From Ureibacillus sinduriensis BLB-1 = JCM 15800 (lineage in GTDB: Bacteria; Bacillota; Bacilli; Bacillales_A; Planococcaceae): a stretch of DNA of 64,000 nt. Below the pieces are notes generated by a model. It worked only from the letters and a program-made list of their open reading frames with translations, had not been told where the DNA came from and ran no database searches. Position 1 is the first letter of the stretch. Each line of letters opens with the position of its first letter. Below are positions 11,115 to 25,259 of this stretch, one piece after another. The stretch covers positions 105,404 through 169,403 of the forward strand of contig NZ_JPVO01000048.1 in assembly GCF_000772955.1 (NCBI RefSeq), given 5' to 3'. Position numbers and translations under genes: made by a program.

Positions 11115-11636
11115 GTGAATTTGGATTACCTAACACTAGGTGCCGGTGCCCACGGATTTAATGGTGGGGATGTTTTGGCAACACTTATAATCTTCCTAAT
11201 TTTAATGGCGCTACTTAAGAAATTCGCTTGGGGTCCATTAATGGGCATTATGCAACAACGTGAAGAGTTGGTCGCAGGAGAAATCGAAGCAGCTGAAAAC
11301 GCTCGCATCGAATCTGCTAAAACTTTGGAAGAACAAAAAGTTCTTTTAAAAGAAGCTCGCACTGAAGCACAAGCAATTATCGAAAGTGCTAAAAAACAAG
11401 GCGAAGTCCAACGTGATGAAATCATTACTGCGGCTCGTACTGAAGCGAACCGTCTAAAAGAATCAGCTGTTCGTGAAATCGAAACTGAGAAAGAAAAAGC
11501 GATCGCTGCAGTTCGTGATGAAGTCGTTTCATTATCAGTTCTTGCTGCATCCAAAGTTCTTGGGAAAGAAATTTCTGAAGAGGACAATAGCGCATTAATT
11601 AAAGAAACGATTGCGAAGGCAGGCGAAGCGAAATGA
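11115..11636 (+). CDS. atpF: ATP synthase subunit b (peripheral stalk)
   Basis: A 173-residue protein with one N-terminal membrane helix ([19 protein letters not shown]) and a long charged coiled coil that dimerises and holds F1 still against the rotor. The start is GTG 11115, 8 nt after GAAGGGAGTG. Its stop overlaps the atpH start by four bases (ATGA). Confidence 0.95.
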   Translation: MNLDYLTLGAGAHGFNGGDVLATLIIFLILMALLKKFAWGPLMGIMQQREELVAGEIEAAENARIESAKTLEEQKVLLKEARTEAQAIIESAKKQGEVQRDEIITAARTEANRLKESAVREIETEKEKAIAAVRDEVVSLSVLAASKVLGKEISEEDNSALIKETIAKAGEAK

Positions 11637-12166
11637 GTTCGACAATAGCGAATCGTTATGCTGATGCATTGTTTCAACTTGCTTTAGAAAAACAAGTTGT
11701 TGCGGAAGTTAATGCGGATTTAGAAGAGATCGTAAAAGGGATCGAAACAACTCCTGAGTTAGTTTCATTGCTTACTTCTCCTAAATTCTCAAACGAACGC
11801 AAAAAACAAATTATAGCTGAAGTATTTGCCAGTGCAAATCCAATCGTTGTGAATACGCTTGAACTTCTTATCGAGAAAAAGCGTGTTGACGAGATCGGCA
11901 ATTTAGCGAAAAGTTTTAAACAACTAGCAGCAGAAGCACAAGGTTCTGCTGATGCAACAGTTTTCTCAACTCGCGCACTTACTGATCAAGAAAAAGATGA
12001 AATTTCATCTTCATTCGGTAAACTTGTGGGCAAAGAAAAACTTACAATTACAAACGTAATCGAACCATCAATCCTTGGTGGCGTTCGTGTTCAAATCGGC
12101 AACTACATTTTTGATAACACAGTAGCTAGTAAGCTAGATAATCTTAAACGTACGTTAGTTGGTTAA
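11633..12166 (+). CDS. atpH: ATP synthase subunit delta
   Basis: This 177-residue F1 subunit links the peripheral stalk to the top of the alpha3beta3 ring. The family N-terminus ([15 protein letters not shown]) and the C-terminal signature [22 protein letters not shown] are both present. The start overlaps the atpF stop, so translation is coupled. Confidence 0.96.
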   Translation: MSSTIANRYADALFQLALEKQVVAEVNADLEEIVKGIETTPELVSLLTSPKFSNERKKQIIAEVFASANPIVVNTLELLIEKKRVDEIGNLAKSFKQLAAEAQGSADATVFSTRALTDQEKDEISSSFGKLVGKEKLTITNVIEPSILGGVRVQIGNYIFDNTVASKLDNLKRTLVG

Positions 12167-12181
12167 TTAAAAGAAATGTGA

Positions 12182-13702
<1,521 letters not shown>

Positions 13703-13733
13703 GTTCTGATCGTACAATGTGTTTTGTGATTAA

Positions 13734-14621
<888 letters not shown>

Positions 14622-14717
14622 GCTGCTACTCTCCAACGAGCGTTTATAAAAGGAAGAAAAGCGGGGAACGGATATTGCCATACATCGTTAGTCAATATGA
14701 ACCGCTCGGGCACCTAA

Positions 14718-16154
<1,437 letters not shown>

Positions 16155-16178
16155 TCTGCGGACGAAAGGAGCAAAAAT

Positions 16179-16586
16179 ATGAAGACAGTTAAAGTCAATA
16201 TTGTTACTCCCGACGGCCCAGTATACGATTCAGAAGTCGCAATGGTTATCGCTAAAACAGTTTCAGGTGAAATTGGGGTTCTTCCAGGACATATTCCTAC
16301 AGTTGCCCCACTTGCTATTGGTGCTGTTACACTTAAAAACGAAGACGGTTCACAAGAACGTGTAGCCGTTGGTGGTGGTTTCATTGAAATACGTCCTGAA
16401 CAAATTTCAATATTGGCTCCTTCTGCAGAATTAGCAGCTAATATTGACATTAAGCGTGCAAAAGAATCTCTTGCACGTGCAGAACAACGTCTTCAAAAGA
16501 AACAAGATGACATCGATTTCAAACGCGCTGAGCTAGCTTTAAACCGTGCGATTAATCGTATCAGCGTTCATGAGGGTAATATGTAA
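16179..16586 (+). CDS. atpC: ATP synthase subunit epsilon
   Basis: A 135-residue F1 subunit with an N-terminal beta-barrel ([30 protein letters not shown]) and a C-terminal two-helix region that can inhibit ATP hydrolysis. Last gene of the operon. A terminator follows 12 bp later. Confidence 0.97.
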   Translation: MKTVKVNIVTPDGPVYDSEVAMVIAKTVSGEIGVLPGHIPTVAPLAIGAVTLKNEDGSQERVAVGGGFIEIRPEQISILAPSAELAANIDIKRAKESLARAEQRLQKKQDDIDFKRAELALNRAINRISVHEGNM

Positions 16587-16597
16587 TTTCATAAATT

Positions 16598-16626
16598 AAA
16601 GCGGACGGGTAACTGTCCGCTTTTTT
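16598..16626 (+). terminator. Terminator of the atp operon
   Basis: The arms AAAGCGGAC and GTCCGC(TTT), with loop GGGTAACT, are followed by six T residues. Confidence 0.93.
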
Positions 16627-16725
16627 AGTGGATATTAATAATGATCGGAAGCGTGGGAACTCGTTGCAAATTTTCTTCTAAAAGTGTTCTGGATGGGTAT
16701 AATTAATTCTGAAGGGGGTTTTTTA

Positions 16726-16968
16726 ATGGAAGTTTATCAGTCTTTAGGATTTCAGGCGATCATGAGTTTGATTTCCCATATCTTTTTTATTGCCATTACT
16801 TTTTATGCGCTGCAAGCATTCCGACTGGAGCAATTGTTTAAGAAAGGCAAGGTTTTTCAAATTCAGTTAATCTACATTTTATTAAGTATTGCAATTGGAT
16901 CGAGTGTGTCCAACTTTCTGATCGATTTTACATCGTGGTCACGACAATTACCATACATCTTTTCTTAG
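16726..16968 (+). CDS. ywzB: DUF1146 small membrane protein (YwzB-like)
   Basis: An 80-residue protein with two predicted membrane helices joined by a basic, polar segment (LQAFRLEQLFKKGKVFQIQ). The same kind of gene follows atpC in B. subtilis. I placed the start at ATG 16726, 6 nt after GAAGGGGG. Function is not known. Confidence 0.78.
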   Translation: MEVYQSLGFQAIMSLISHIFFIAITFYALQAFRLEQLFKKGKVFQIQLIYILLSIAIGSSVSNFLIDFTSWSRQLPYIFS

Positions 16969-17661
16969 AAAAATGTGTTTGTTATTATCTAAACGGGGCA
17001 AATTATATATCCTGTAAGGACAAATGACGTTTCGTTTTTCGTTACATAATATATATAAGAATTCTATTTCCAAATACATAGTTTCTTTAACCTAAAACAT
17101 TGCAACCGATTGTTTTAACAACACTAACAATATGTACACTTTTTGGCGCCATTTCAATTATTTTGACGACCTACATGATATTGGCAAATTTCCTGGGTAA
17201 TATTGTTGAACTATGTTTTGGGACTTTCTTCTGGGGTATATATCAATTAAGCCCTTTTTTGCTTTTTAATTACTATTGTTACGTATAAAATTCACAAATA
17301 TGTTTAATTGAGCGTAATATAAAGTGTAGAATATTATTGGGATTTACGGTAAAATAGTGATTTGGATGCTTGTTATACACTTAATTAAACAGTACTATAT
17401 TGATAGTTTTTGTGATTTATAACTTCATTCATTTTTGCTCATAAAAACACAAACAAGATTTAAAACACAAAAAATCAAATTATCAATTTTTAAAGTTACA
17501 TGAATGAGGTTAAATAGCCTCTGGTGAATCGTGAAAATTTTTGCAAAAAATATCGAGTAAAATCGGATAAAGCCAAACCAACTGATACGCCAAGGCGATA
17601 AAATGATAACCTATCAACAAAGTTAGACAGTTTTGGACAATTGAATTCGGAGGGACGAATT
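16969..17661. other. AT-rich gap before murA
   Basis: About 690 bp without a supported gene. A short TTG-initiated frame at 17100-17288 is hydrophobic but has no ribosome site. The murA promoter should be here, but no near-consensus pair stands out. Confidence 0.5.
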
Positions 17662-18984
17662 GTGGAGAAAATTATTGTTACGGGAGGCCAAAAGTTACGA
17701 GGTATCGTAAAAGTAGAAGGAGCCAAAAATGCCGTACTACCAATCCTAGCAGCTTCCTTGCTAGCTTCAAAGAACAAGAACATCATTAAGGACGTTCCTA
17801 ATTTAGCGGATGTTCATACAATAAACGAAGTATTAAAAAGCCTAAATGCAGATGTAGAGTACAATGTACAAAATAATGAAATTCATATAAATGCAGAAAA
17901 GCAATTATCAAGTGAAGCACAGTTTGAATTCGTTAGTAAAATGCGTGCCTCTATATTGGTGATGGGATCATTATTAGCACGTAATGGTTATGCACGTGTT
18001 GCATTGCCTGGTGGATGTGCAATTGGATCGCGTCCTATCGAGCTGCATTTAAAAGGCTTTGAGGCAATGGGGGCAACAATTTCCTTCGGGCATGGTTTTG
18101 TAGAAGCAAAAACTGTGGACGGACTTAAAGGTGCTGAAATCTATTTGGATTTCCCAAGTGTAGGAGCTACAGAGAATATTATGACGGCCGCTGCCTTGGC
18201 AAAAGGGACGACAATCATTGAAAACGCCGCTAAAGAACCAGAGATTGTTGACTTAGCCAACTTTATCAATGGCATGGGTGGACGTGTAATCGGCGCAGGA
18301 ACAGATACAATCCGTATCGAAGGGGTAAGTGAATTGGGTGGTACAACTCATCATATTATTCCCGATCGAATCGAAGCAGGTACTTTCATGGTTGCTGCAG
18401 CCATTACTCGTGGAGATGTCTTCATTGAAAATGCAGTGCCTGAGCACATGTCCGCTCTAATTGCGAAATTACGTGAAATGGGTGTCGAAGTCATTGAAGA
18501 AGGTGAAGGATTAAGAGTCCGCGCAAATCATCCTCTCAAAGCAGTTGATTTGAAAACAATGCCTCATCCTGGTTTCCCGACAGATATGCAAGCTCAAATG
18601 ATGGCGCTATTACTGACTGCTGATGGTACTAGTATCATTACGGAAACAGTATTTGAAAATCGCTTCATGCACGTTGAGGAATTCCGCCGCATGAACGCTT
18701 TGGCGAAAATCGAGGGGCGTACTGTCTTCATTGAAGGTCCCGTGAAATTACAGGGGGCTGAGGTTTCTGCAACGGATTTACGTGCAGCAGCAGCGTTAAT
18801 TCTAACTGGACTTGTATCTGAAGGTATAACACGCGTCACGAAGTTAACCCACCTAGATCGTGGCTACGTTGATTTCCACAAAAAATTAGCTTCCTTAGGT
18901 GCCATCATCGAACGAGTGAACGATGAAGATGTGTTGACAGAAGAACAAAGTGTGGAATTAAAAGAAGAGGTTGTTGAAATTTAA
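17662..18984 (+). CDS. murA: UDP-N-acetylglucosamine 1-carboxyvinyltransferase
   Basis: The 440-residue enzyme transfers enolpyruvate from PEP to UDP-GlcNAc, the first committed step of peptidoglycan synthesis. The catalytic loop [14 protein letters not shown], near residue 117, contains the cysteine that fosfomycin alkylates. Other family segments are [15 protein letters not shown] at the start and [11 protein letters not shown] near the end. The start is GTG 17662, 7 nt after GGAGGG; the frame extends upstream to a TTG at 17641 without support. The position before spoIID matches murAA of B. subtilis. Confidence 0.96.
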   Translation: MEKIIVTGGQKLRGIVKVEGAKNAVLPILAASLLASKNKNIIKDVPNLADVHTINEVLKSLNADVEYNVQNNEIHINAEKQLSSEAQFEFVSKMRASILVMGSLLARNGYARVALPGGCAIGSRPIELHLKGFEAMGATISFGHGFVEAKTVDGLKGAEIYLDFPSVGATENIMTAAALAKGTTIIENAAKEPEIVDLANFINGMGGRVIGAGTDTIRIEGVSELGGTTHHIIPDRIEAGTFMVAAAITRGDVFIENAVPEHMSALIAKLREMGVEVIEEGEGLRVRANHPLKAVDLKTMPHPGFPTDMQAQMMALLLTADGTSIITETVFENRFMHVEEFRRMNALAKIEGRTVFIEGPVKLQGAEVSATDLRAAAALILTGLVSEGITRVTKLTHLDRGYVDFHKKLASLGAIIERVNDEDVLTEEQSVELKEEVVEI

Positions 18985-19072
18985 CTTAAACTTTATAAAT
19001 GAGAATACTTTTTCATTTTAATCAAGCATACGTTCATAACAATCCGAATAGAACTGAAAATGTGAAAATTTT

Positions 19073-19108
19073 ACGACAAAACTCCGCAACGGGTTTTGTC
19101 GTTTTTTG
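19073..19108 (+). terminator. Terminator after murA
   Basis: The perfect 10-bp arms ACGACAAAAC and GTTTTGTCGT are followed by a T run. Confidence 0.92.
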
Positions 19109-19310
19109 ATTCCAAAGTTCTTTCATGTATATAACTAATTACTGATTGCATAGGTTGCGTTGGGCTTGAACAATTTTCGATGTGGTGAAAGAGTTGGAAG
19201 CACGTACCTTAGGTCGGTTTTTAGGCAGCCAAAAATTTGTTTCTTAATGTCACCATAATTTTCTAATGCGATCAGATATATTTTCTTCATTTCAATCATA
19301 AGTAATATGT

Positions 19311-20282
19311 ATGAAAAAAATTAAAGATTATAGAAACCCAATAATGGTCGTATCAGTTGTAGGCATTGTGATCGCACTTTTTTTCTTTCCATTTCTTTTC
19401 ATGAAGTTTGACCAAAAATCCGAGGCTGCACCACAAAAGACGGCACCTATAGCATCCAAAACTTCCGAGAATGCCTGTGAGCTGACGATTCAGGTGAGTG
19501 GGAGTGATATTCCCATTGATCTGGAAGAGTATGTGATAGGAGTGGTAGCTGCAGAAATGCCTGTTGGTTTTCATCCGGAAGCACTTAAGGCGCAAGGCAT
19601 TGCAGCGAGAACCTATGTGTTGAAGTCAACGAACTATGGGCAAACGCAAATTGAACCGACTGTGGCTAGACAGGTATTTTACGATGAAGATACGAGGAAG
19701 AAGAATTGGAATGATTCGTACGAGGATTACGAAGCGAAAGTGCGTGAGGCTGTTGAAAGTACCCGTGGTGAGGTGATTCAATATAATGGAGAGTTAATAA
19801 CGGCGATGTTCCATTCGATGAGCAACGGGATGACTGAGAGCTCTGTGAACTATAGTGGGACGGAACTGCCTTATTTGCAATCCGTTTCGAGTACCGACTT
19901 CCAATATGCAGATAACTATGAAACGACGACTACTTTTACACTCGAAGAATGGAACAGCAAACTAAATACACAATCGACAATAGAGGAGATCAAGCAAATC
20001 CGTTTGCAAAAAAATAATACGGGGAGGGTAGAAACGGTTAGCATGAAGGACCATGAGTGGACAGGCCGTGATTTTAGAACTCTATTAGGCTTGCGTTCTA
20101 CCGATTTCCAGGTCAAGGTGCAAAATGGACAAGTGGTCGTCACTACAGAAGGCTACGGCCATGGTGTGGGGATGAGCCAATATGGGGCAGATGCGATGGC
20201 GGATAAGGGTTCCACTGCCCATGAAATTATCGCGCACTACTATCAAAATACAAGCATCGAAAAATTAAATTGTGAAAATTAA
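19311..20282 (+). CDS. spoIID: Stage II sporulation protein D (peptidoglycan lytic transglycosylase)
   Basis: A 323-residue membrane-anchored protein with one N-terminal helix (residues 10-32) and a SpoIID domain. SpoIID acts in the mother cell with SpoIIP and SpoIIM to degrade septal peptidoglycan during engulfment. Motifs are EYVIGVVAAEMPVGFHPEALKAQ with the catalytic Glu, the AMFHSMSNGMTE segment, and GYGHGVGMSQYGADAMA near the C-terminus. The ribosome site before ATG 19311 is weak. A sigma-E promoter is expected, but I could not identify one convincingly. Confidence 0.95.
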   Translation: MKKIKDYRNPIMVVSVVGIVIALFFFPFLFMKFDQKSEAAPQKTAPIASKTSENACELTIQVSGSDIPIDLEEYVIGVVAAEMPVGFHPEALKAQGIAARTYVLKSTNYGQTQIEPTVARQVFYDEDTRKKNWNDSYEDYEAKVREAVESTRGEVIQYNGELITAMFHSMSNGMTESSVNYSGTELPYLQSVSSTDFQYADNYETTTTFTLEEWNSKLNTQSTIEEIKQIRLQKNNTGRVETVSMKDHEWTGRDFRTLLGLRSTDFQVKVQNGQVVVTTEGYGHGVGMSQYGADAMADKGSTAHEIIAHYYQNTSIEKLNCEN

Positions 20283-20349
20283 GGATTTTTTTCCAAAAAG
20301 TGAATAGAAATGTAAAATATTGTTCACACTTCAATCAGAGGTGATGAAC

Positions 20350-21009
20350 ATGAGAGAAGAAAAACAAATCAAGGCTTCTCCTAATAAAAACGGTTGGCAA
20401 AAAAAGCCATGGTTTTGGCCGTCAGTTTATGCAGCAATCGCTGTAGTATTAATCGGTCTAATTTTCAGTTATAATGCGCTAATTGGTGATGAGGAAGATA
20501 AGGAAGTAGTCCAGGATGGAACAGCTTCCGAAGATTCAACAGTCATTGAAACGAATGCACGTACTGAAAACTTAAAGTATCCTTTCAACGAAGAATCGTT
20601 AGACAACTTAGAAGTGTTGCAGGACTTTTATGATGTAACTGCTGATGCAGAAACTAGAGAAAAGGCACTATTAGTGTTTAATCAAACATTCTCTACTTCA
20701 TCGGGAGTATCTTTGTCCGTGAACAACGAGCCATTTGAAGTACTTGCTGCAATGAGCGGCGAGGTGAAAGAAGTAAAGCTGGATGAATTTACTGGAAATG
20801 AAATTGTCATTGCGCATCCAAACGGGATGGAGACACGTTACAGCTCCGTTTCTGATATTTTGGTAAAAGAAGGCGATGCGGTAACGCAAGGCCAACCTTT
20901 GGCGACGACAATCGAAAACGAATGGAATCCAACTGCCGGTATCCATCTCCACTTTGAAGTTTTACAAGATGGAGAACATGTAAATCCACGAAATTTCTTG
21001 GCATTCTAA
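20350..21009 (+). CDS. spoIIQ: Stage II sporulation protein Q, degenerate LytM/M23 domain
   Basis: A 219-residue forespore protein with one membrane helix (about 28-50) and a C-terminal M23-type domain. SpoIIQ pairs with SpoIIIAH across the intermembrane space to form the channel linking forespore and mother cell. The HLH zinc motif is kept (AGIHLHFEV), but the usual HxGxD motif reads SSGVSLS, so the first His and the Asp are both replaced. A working zinc site is therefore unlikely, in line with a structural role. The start is ATG 20350, 6 nt after AGAGGTG. It lies 67 bp after spoIID. Confidence 0.9.
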   Translation: MREEKQIKASPNKNGWQKKPWFWPSVYAAIAVVLIGLIFSYNALIGDEEDKEVVQDGTASEDSTVIETNARTENLKYPFNEESLDNLEVLQDFYDVTADAETREKALLVFNQTFSTSSGVSLSVNNEPFEVLAAMSGEVKEVKLDEFTGNEIVIAHPNGMETRYSSVSDILVKEGDAVTQGQPLATTIENEWNPTAGIHLHFEVLQDGEHVNPRNFLAF

Positions 21010-21202
21010 TGAATGACAAATAATCGTCTCTCAAAATAGAGTCGACTCAGTAACCCTGTTGCTTAATTCTTGTGACCGAAGATGAGCGGTGAATCAACTA
21101 CTTATCTTCAAACTGTAAGCTAGGCCAATTGTCCCTAGGTTCAGGCAATAAGCTTATGTATTGCAGTTAAAGATCAAACGCATTGTACAAGCAATGATGA
21201 GG

Positions 21203-21290
21203 AACGCCCAATTAATCTTTTGACCCGAAAATTTGATGACTTTCATTTTTTCTGGCGTCTAACGAGATTATGGTTGGGCGTTTTTTTTGT
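21203..21290 (+). terminator. Long-stem terminator after spoIIQ
   Basis: The 9-bp arms AACGCCCAA and TTGGGCGTT (21203-21211 and 21274-21282) enclose 62 nt, with an inner TAATCT/AGATTA pairing, and are followed by eight T residues. The remaining 21010-21546 gap shows no gene. Confidence 0.75.
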
Positions 21291-21546
21291 TATAGGAAAA
21301 TGGAATTATGGATGGCTAGTTGTATAAAAATGGACAGCATTTCGGTGAATTTTGGGCCGAGTTGTATTTTTCAGATAGTTTCTTGCAAATAACAGTTCTG
21401 AAACATCGAAAAACCTCATATTGTGAATAAACGTTAAATCGCTAGTTGCAAACGTCCATGAAACACTCACAATATGAACACGTCGAAAAAAACACCTCTC
21501 GTTAGCAAAACGGCACATTCTTATATCCGATAGAAAGGAAGAGAAC

Positions 21547-21801
21547 GTGCACGAGCACATTCGGCATCGCTGCGTTCGACTTGGGGAACTGCTTATTGAA
21601 ACAGGTGAAACGGTTCGTGTCCTCGCGAAAATGACGGGTTATTCCAAAAGTACTGTCCATAAAGACCTAACTGAACGATTATTCTTAGTCAATGAACAAT
21701 TAGCAAATGAAGTGAAAGAAATCTTAGCATATCACAAATCGATTCGTCATTTACGGGGAGGCGAGGCAACACGCAAGAAATGGCAGTCCCAGAACTACTG
21801 A
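21547..21801 (+). CDS. spoIIID: Sporulation transcription factor SpoIIID
   Basis: This 84-residue helix-turn-helix protein, with sigma-E, switches many mother-cell genes on or off. The recognition region is RVLAKMTGYSKSTVHKDLTERL, written in two parts: VRVLAKMTGYS and KSTVHKDLTERL. The conserved tail segment EILAYHKSIRHLRGGEAT is intact and followed by the basic end KKWQS. The start is GTG 21547 with AAAGGAAGAG upstream. Location just before mbl is as in B. subtilis. Confidence 0.95.
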   Translation: MHEHIRHRCVRLGELLIETGETVRVLAKMTGYSKSTVHKDLTERLFLVNEQLANEVKEILAYHKSIRHLRGGEATRKKWQSQNY

Positions 21802-21802
21802 A

Positions 21803-21846
21803 AAAGCATTTAGTTTGGCTTTCCAAAGTCAACTAAATGCTTTTTT
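21803..21846 (+). terminator. Terminator after spoIIID
   Basis: The arms AAAGCATTTAGTT and AACTAAATGCTTT (13 bp) are followed by T residues. Confidence 0.93.
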
Positions 21847-21883
21847 AGCATGACTTCATGTCTACGCCCGGAGAATTGAATGA

Positions 21884-21972
21884 GTGCCAGGATTGAATGA
21901 GTGCCAGGCACCCATACAACGACAAATATTCAGAATTGTGTCTAAATTGTGTGGGTGCCAGGCACTTTAAAA
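21884..21972. repeat. REP-like palindrome pair, copy 2
   Basis: Full palindromes GTGCCAGGCAC lie at 21901-21911 and 21955-21965, 54 bp apart, with an extra half (GTGCCAG) at 21884. The spacer contains CAGAATTGTG...AATTGTGTG, as in the other copies. Confidence 0.8.
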
Positions 21973-22102
21973 GGTGGATTGGTAGGCACTTCTGGCATAA
22001 TTAAAGGTGTAATTGGTAGGTGAATATGGTAAAATGGTCTAGATAAAGATATATACTAGTACGTGTATTATGTTGGAATAGGCAGGAAGGAGAAATTATT
22101 AA

Positions 22103-23101
22103 ATGTTTTCTAAAGATATTGGGATCGATCTAGGAACGGCAAATGTGCTCATCTATGTGAAAGGGAAAGGGATTGTACTGAATGAGCCGTCTGTTGTTGC
22201 AATCGACAAGAATACGAAAAAAGTATTGGCTGTTGGTGAAGAAGCACGTCAAATGGTGGGACGTACACCAGGGAATATTGTGGCAATTCGTCCATTAAAA
22301 GATGGGGTAATTGCGGATTTCGATGTGACGGAAGCTATGTTAAAATATTTTATAAATAAGTTAGACGTGAAGGGATTCTTCTCAAAGCCACGTATTCTTA
22401 TTTGCTGTCCAACAAACATTACAAGCGTGGAACAAAAGGCAATTAGAGAAGCAGCCGAAAAATCCGGCGGCAAAAAAGTGTACTTAGAGGAAGAACCAAA
22501 AGTAGCTGCCATTGGTGCCGGCATGGATATTTTCCAACCTAGCGGCAACATGGTTGTCGATATCGGTGGAGGTACTACGGATGTAGCCGTTCTTTCCATG
22601 GGCGATATCGTGACAAGCGAGTCAATCAAAGTGGCTGGTGATGTCTTTGATAACGATATTCTGCAATACATAAAAAAACAATACAAACTGTTGATCGGTG
22701 AACGTACGGCTGAAGCCATCAAAATCACAATCGGTACCGTGTATCCAGGTAGCCGTGAAGAATCGATGGAAATTCGCGGACGCGACATGGTAACAGGTTT
22801 GCCAAGAACAATAGAGATTCACTCGACGGAAATCGAAAAAGCCTTGCACGAATCGGTATCTTTAATCGTCCAATCCGCCAAAAATGTTCTTGAAAAAACA
22901 CCGCCTGAACTATCAGCAGATATTATTGACCGCGGTGTTTGCATCACAGGTGGCGGTGCTTTATTGCACGGCATGGATCAATTACTGACGCAAGAATTAA
23001 AAGTTCCTGTCTTTGTAGCCGAAAATCCGATGGACTGTGTGGCTGTTGGGACAGGCCTAATGTTGGATAATATCGACCGTTCTCCTGGATCCCGCATTTA
23101 A
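22103..23101 (+). CDS. mbl: Mbl, MreB-like actin homologue
   Basis: A 332-residue actin-fold protein that forms membrane filaments guiding lateral wall synthesis and cell width. Phosphate-1 motif IGIDLGTANVLIYVKG is at residues 5-20, phosphate-2 VDIGGGTTDVAVLS near 153-166, and the adenosine motif ITGGGALLHGMD near 285. Next to spoIIID and flhO, this is Mbl rather than MreB or MreBH. The ATG is behind GGAAGGAG. Confidence 0.95.
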   Translation: MFSKDIGIDLGTANVLIYVKGKGIVLNEPSVVAIDKNTKKVLAVGEEARQMVGRTPGNIVAIRPLKDGVIADFDVTEAMLKYFINKLDVKGFFSKPRILICCPTNITSVEQKAIREAAEKSGGKKVYLEEEPKVAAIGAGMDIFQPSGNMVVDIGGGTTDVAVLSMGDIVTSESIKVAGDVFDNDILQYIKKQYKLLIGERTAEAIKITIGTVYPGSREESMEIRGRDMVTGLPRTIEIHSTEIEKALHESVSLIVQSAKNVLEKTPPELSADIIDRGVCITGGGALLHGMDQLLTQELKVPVFVAENPMDCVAVGTGLMLDNIDRSPGSRI

Positions 23102-23236
23102 CAATCGATTCCTATCCATCCCTCCAATAAGAATATTGGAAGCATGGCAACAATCTTGCAATGGGGCAAGAAACGAAAAAGTCACGTTGATTTAACATCT
23201 GACTTATTACAAAAATAAATTTTAGAGGTGAAATAA

Positions 23237-24073
23237 TTGTTTAAAGGGTTTTATACTGTCGCAACGGGTATGGTGTCTCAGCAACGAAAAACAGAAATAA
23301 TTACGAACAATATGGCCAATGCCAACACACCTGGTTTTAAGTCAGATCAATCAACAATTCGTTCTTTTCCTGATATGCTGATGTCTGCCGTAGGGAGAAC
23401 GAATCTTCCAACCGAAAACCAACTAAGCTTTGGGCAAATTCAGCAAATTGGCTCGGTTAACACAGGTGTATACTTGCAAGAAACGCTAGCAAACTATGCA
23501 CAAGGTTCCATTTATGAAACGAGCCAGAATACGGACGTTGCTCTAATAAATGGTGCAATGCCGACAGATGAAGAGTCTGGACAAGTGGGGGCGATCTTCT
23601 TCCGTCTTGAACATCCTGAAGGTGGAGAAGCATATACACGTAACGGGAACTTCACATTGGATGGAGAAGGTTATTTAGTAAATGCTCAAGGCCTATATGT
23701 TCTTTCGGCTGAAGGTGAACGCATCCAGTTGCCAAGTGATCAATTCAACCTGACACAAGAAGGCAATATATTGGTAAATGATCAGCTTGCTGCGACGCTC
23801 GGCGTATCTTTTTCTGCAAATCCCAACACATTAGTGAAACAAGATAATGGGTTATACCGTCAAATAGATGGAACAAATTTACCAAGTGCTTTTGGGCAAG
23901 AAGGGGTCACTTTCTCCATGCAACAAAGCTACCTGGAAGGCTCAAATGTCGATTCAGCCCAATCGATGACGGATCTTTTGACAGCCTATCGTGCCTTTGA
24001 AGCGAACCAAAAAGTTTTGCAAGCCTACGATAAAAGCATGGAAAAAGCCGTAAATGAAATTGGAAGAATATAG
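23237..24073 (+). CDS. flhO: Flagellar rod/hook-basal body protein FlhO (FlgF/G type)
   Basis: A 278-residue axial flagellar protein. The N-terminal rod motif (MVSQQRKTEIITNNMANANT, then PGFKSDQ) and the C-terminal helix ending AYRAFEANQKVLQAYDKSM are typical. The start is TTG 23237 after AGAGGTGAAATAA. It is paired with flhP 17 bp downstream, and both follow mbl as in B. subtilis, away from the main fla/che operon. Confidence 0.92.
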   Translation: MFKGFYTVATGMVSQQRKTEIITNNMANANTPGFKSDQSTIRSFPDMLMSAVGRTNLPTENQLSFGQIQQIGSVNTGVYLQETLANYAQGSIYETSQNTDVALINGAMPTDEESGQVGAIFFRLEHPEGGEAYTRNGNFTLDGEGYLVNAQGLYVLSAEGERIQLPSDQFNLTQEGNILVNDQLAATLGVSFSANPNTLVKQDNGLYRQIDGTNLPSAFGQEGVTFSMQQSYLEGSNVDSAQSMTDLLTAYRAFEANQKVLQAYDKSMEKAVNEIGRI

Positions 24074-24090
24074 AGAAGGGAGGGAAAATT

Positions 24091-24930
24091 ATGCTTCGTA
24101 CAATGATTACCGCAACAAACACATTGGGACAGTTGCAAAGCCAAATCGATACAATCAGTAATAACATCGCAAACAGCAATACAGCTGGTTACAAAGCAAA
24201 AGAAGCCACTTTTTCTGAACTTCTTTACCAACAATTCAACAATGATCAATTAGATCCCACTGTGCGGAACTCGCCAGTCGGTATCCGTTATGGCGTTGGT
24301 GCGTACCTTGGACAAATTCAAACGAACGTTACCCAAGGCAGCTTGCAAACAACTGACCGGGATCTCGACCTGGCTTTCACGAAAGAAAATCAATATTTCA
24401 ACATCCTGATGCCGGATGGCGCCAACGGACAAAGAAATGTTTATTCACGTCAAGGCGATTTTTACGTTACACCTGTCGAAAATGGACAAGTAATGCTAGT
24501 GAATGGAGATGGATACGCCGTAGCCGATTCAAACGGAGAAGCTATTTATTTCCCGGATGGTGTTAGCAATTTTAGTTTATCTAAAGATGGCACTTTGGGT
24601 GTCAATTATCCAGATGGGGATGTACTCACTTTTGAACTTGGTATTACAGAGGTGCAGACACCACAAGTGATGGAGCATGTTTCTGATACATACATTGCAC
24701 TCCCTGCAAACTTGGGCGAGTTGGGGTACAATGAAGCGGATATTCTAGTAGACTTGCAAGGAGTCAATCGTGACGAGGTGGGCATCACAAATGGCTCATT
24801 GGAGTTATCGAACGTGAATTTATCCACGGAAATGTCTAATTTGATAAGTGCACAGCGAAATTATCAATTTAGTTCCCGTGCCATTTCCATCGCCGATCAA
24901 ATGCTCGGTTTGATCAATGGAATTCGATAG
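24091..24930 (+). CDS. flhP: Flagellar rod/hook-basal body protein FlhP (FlgG type)
   Basis: A 279-residue paralogue of FlhO. The rod motif is GQLQSQIDTISNNIANSNTA at the N-terminus, and the C-terminal domain reads LSTEMSNLISAQRNYQFSSR. It belongs to the distal part of the rod. The ATG is behind GAAGGGAGGG. It is co-transcribed with flhO and probably with the next small gene. Confidence 0.92.
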   Translation: MLRTMITATNTLGQLQSQIDTISNNIANSNTAGYKAKEATFSELLYQQFNNDQLDPTVRNSPVGIRYGVGAYLGQIQTNVTQGSLQTTDRDLDLAFTKENQYFNILMPDGANGQRNVYSRQGDFYVTPVENGQVMLVNGDGYAVADSNGEAIYFPDGVSNFSLSKDGTLGVNYPDGDVLTFELGITEVQTPQVMEHVSDTYIALPANLGELGYNEADILVDLQGVNRDEVGITNGSLELSNVNLSTEMSNLISAQRNYQFSSRAISIADQMLGLINGIR

Positions 24931-24968
24931 TTCGTTAGAAAACGGAAATTTTTTAAAGGGAGACGGCC

Positions 24969-25250
24969 ATGACAAACGAATCAAAAAGTGAATCAAGACA
25001 GCCGAAAGTTCCTCAGAAAGAAAAGAAAGAAAAAAGAAGTGAAAAGAATCAGGATAAGCCAATTCGCTGGTATAATTTTCGACTGATACCCATTTGGCTA
25101 AGAATCCTCCTCGTCCTCGTCTTACTGATTGTTGCCGGTGCAGCCGGATTAATGATTGGTTATGGCGTGATTGGGAGCGGTGAACCGTTGGATGCACTCA
25201 AACAAGATACTTGGCAGCATATGCTGGATATTATAAACGGTAAAGAATAG
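24969..25250 (+). CDS. EpuA-type small membrane protein ('RNA polymerase subunit beta' family)
   Basis: A 93-residue protein with a lysine/glutamate-rich N-terminal half (residues 1-35), the segment RWYNFRLIPIWLRI, and one membrane helix (about 45-70) rich in Leu, Val and Gly. This architecture matches the small family often labelled DNA-directed RNA polymerase subunit beta (EpuA), which is found in this position between flhP and fabZ. The label does not prove a role in transcription. The ATG is behind AAAGGGAGACGG. Confidence 0.75.
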   Translation: MTNESKSESRQPKVPQKEKKEKRSEKNQDKPIRWYNFRLIPIWLRILLVLVLLIVAGAAGLMIGYGVIGSGEPLDALKQDTWQHMLDIINGKE

Positions 25251-25259
25251 AGAATAATA

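Noticed and set aside
17100..17288. Small hydrophobic TTG-initiated frame upstream of murA
   Set aside because: No ribosome site, AT-rich background and no recognisable family; the expected ywmB-type gene is not similar.
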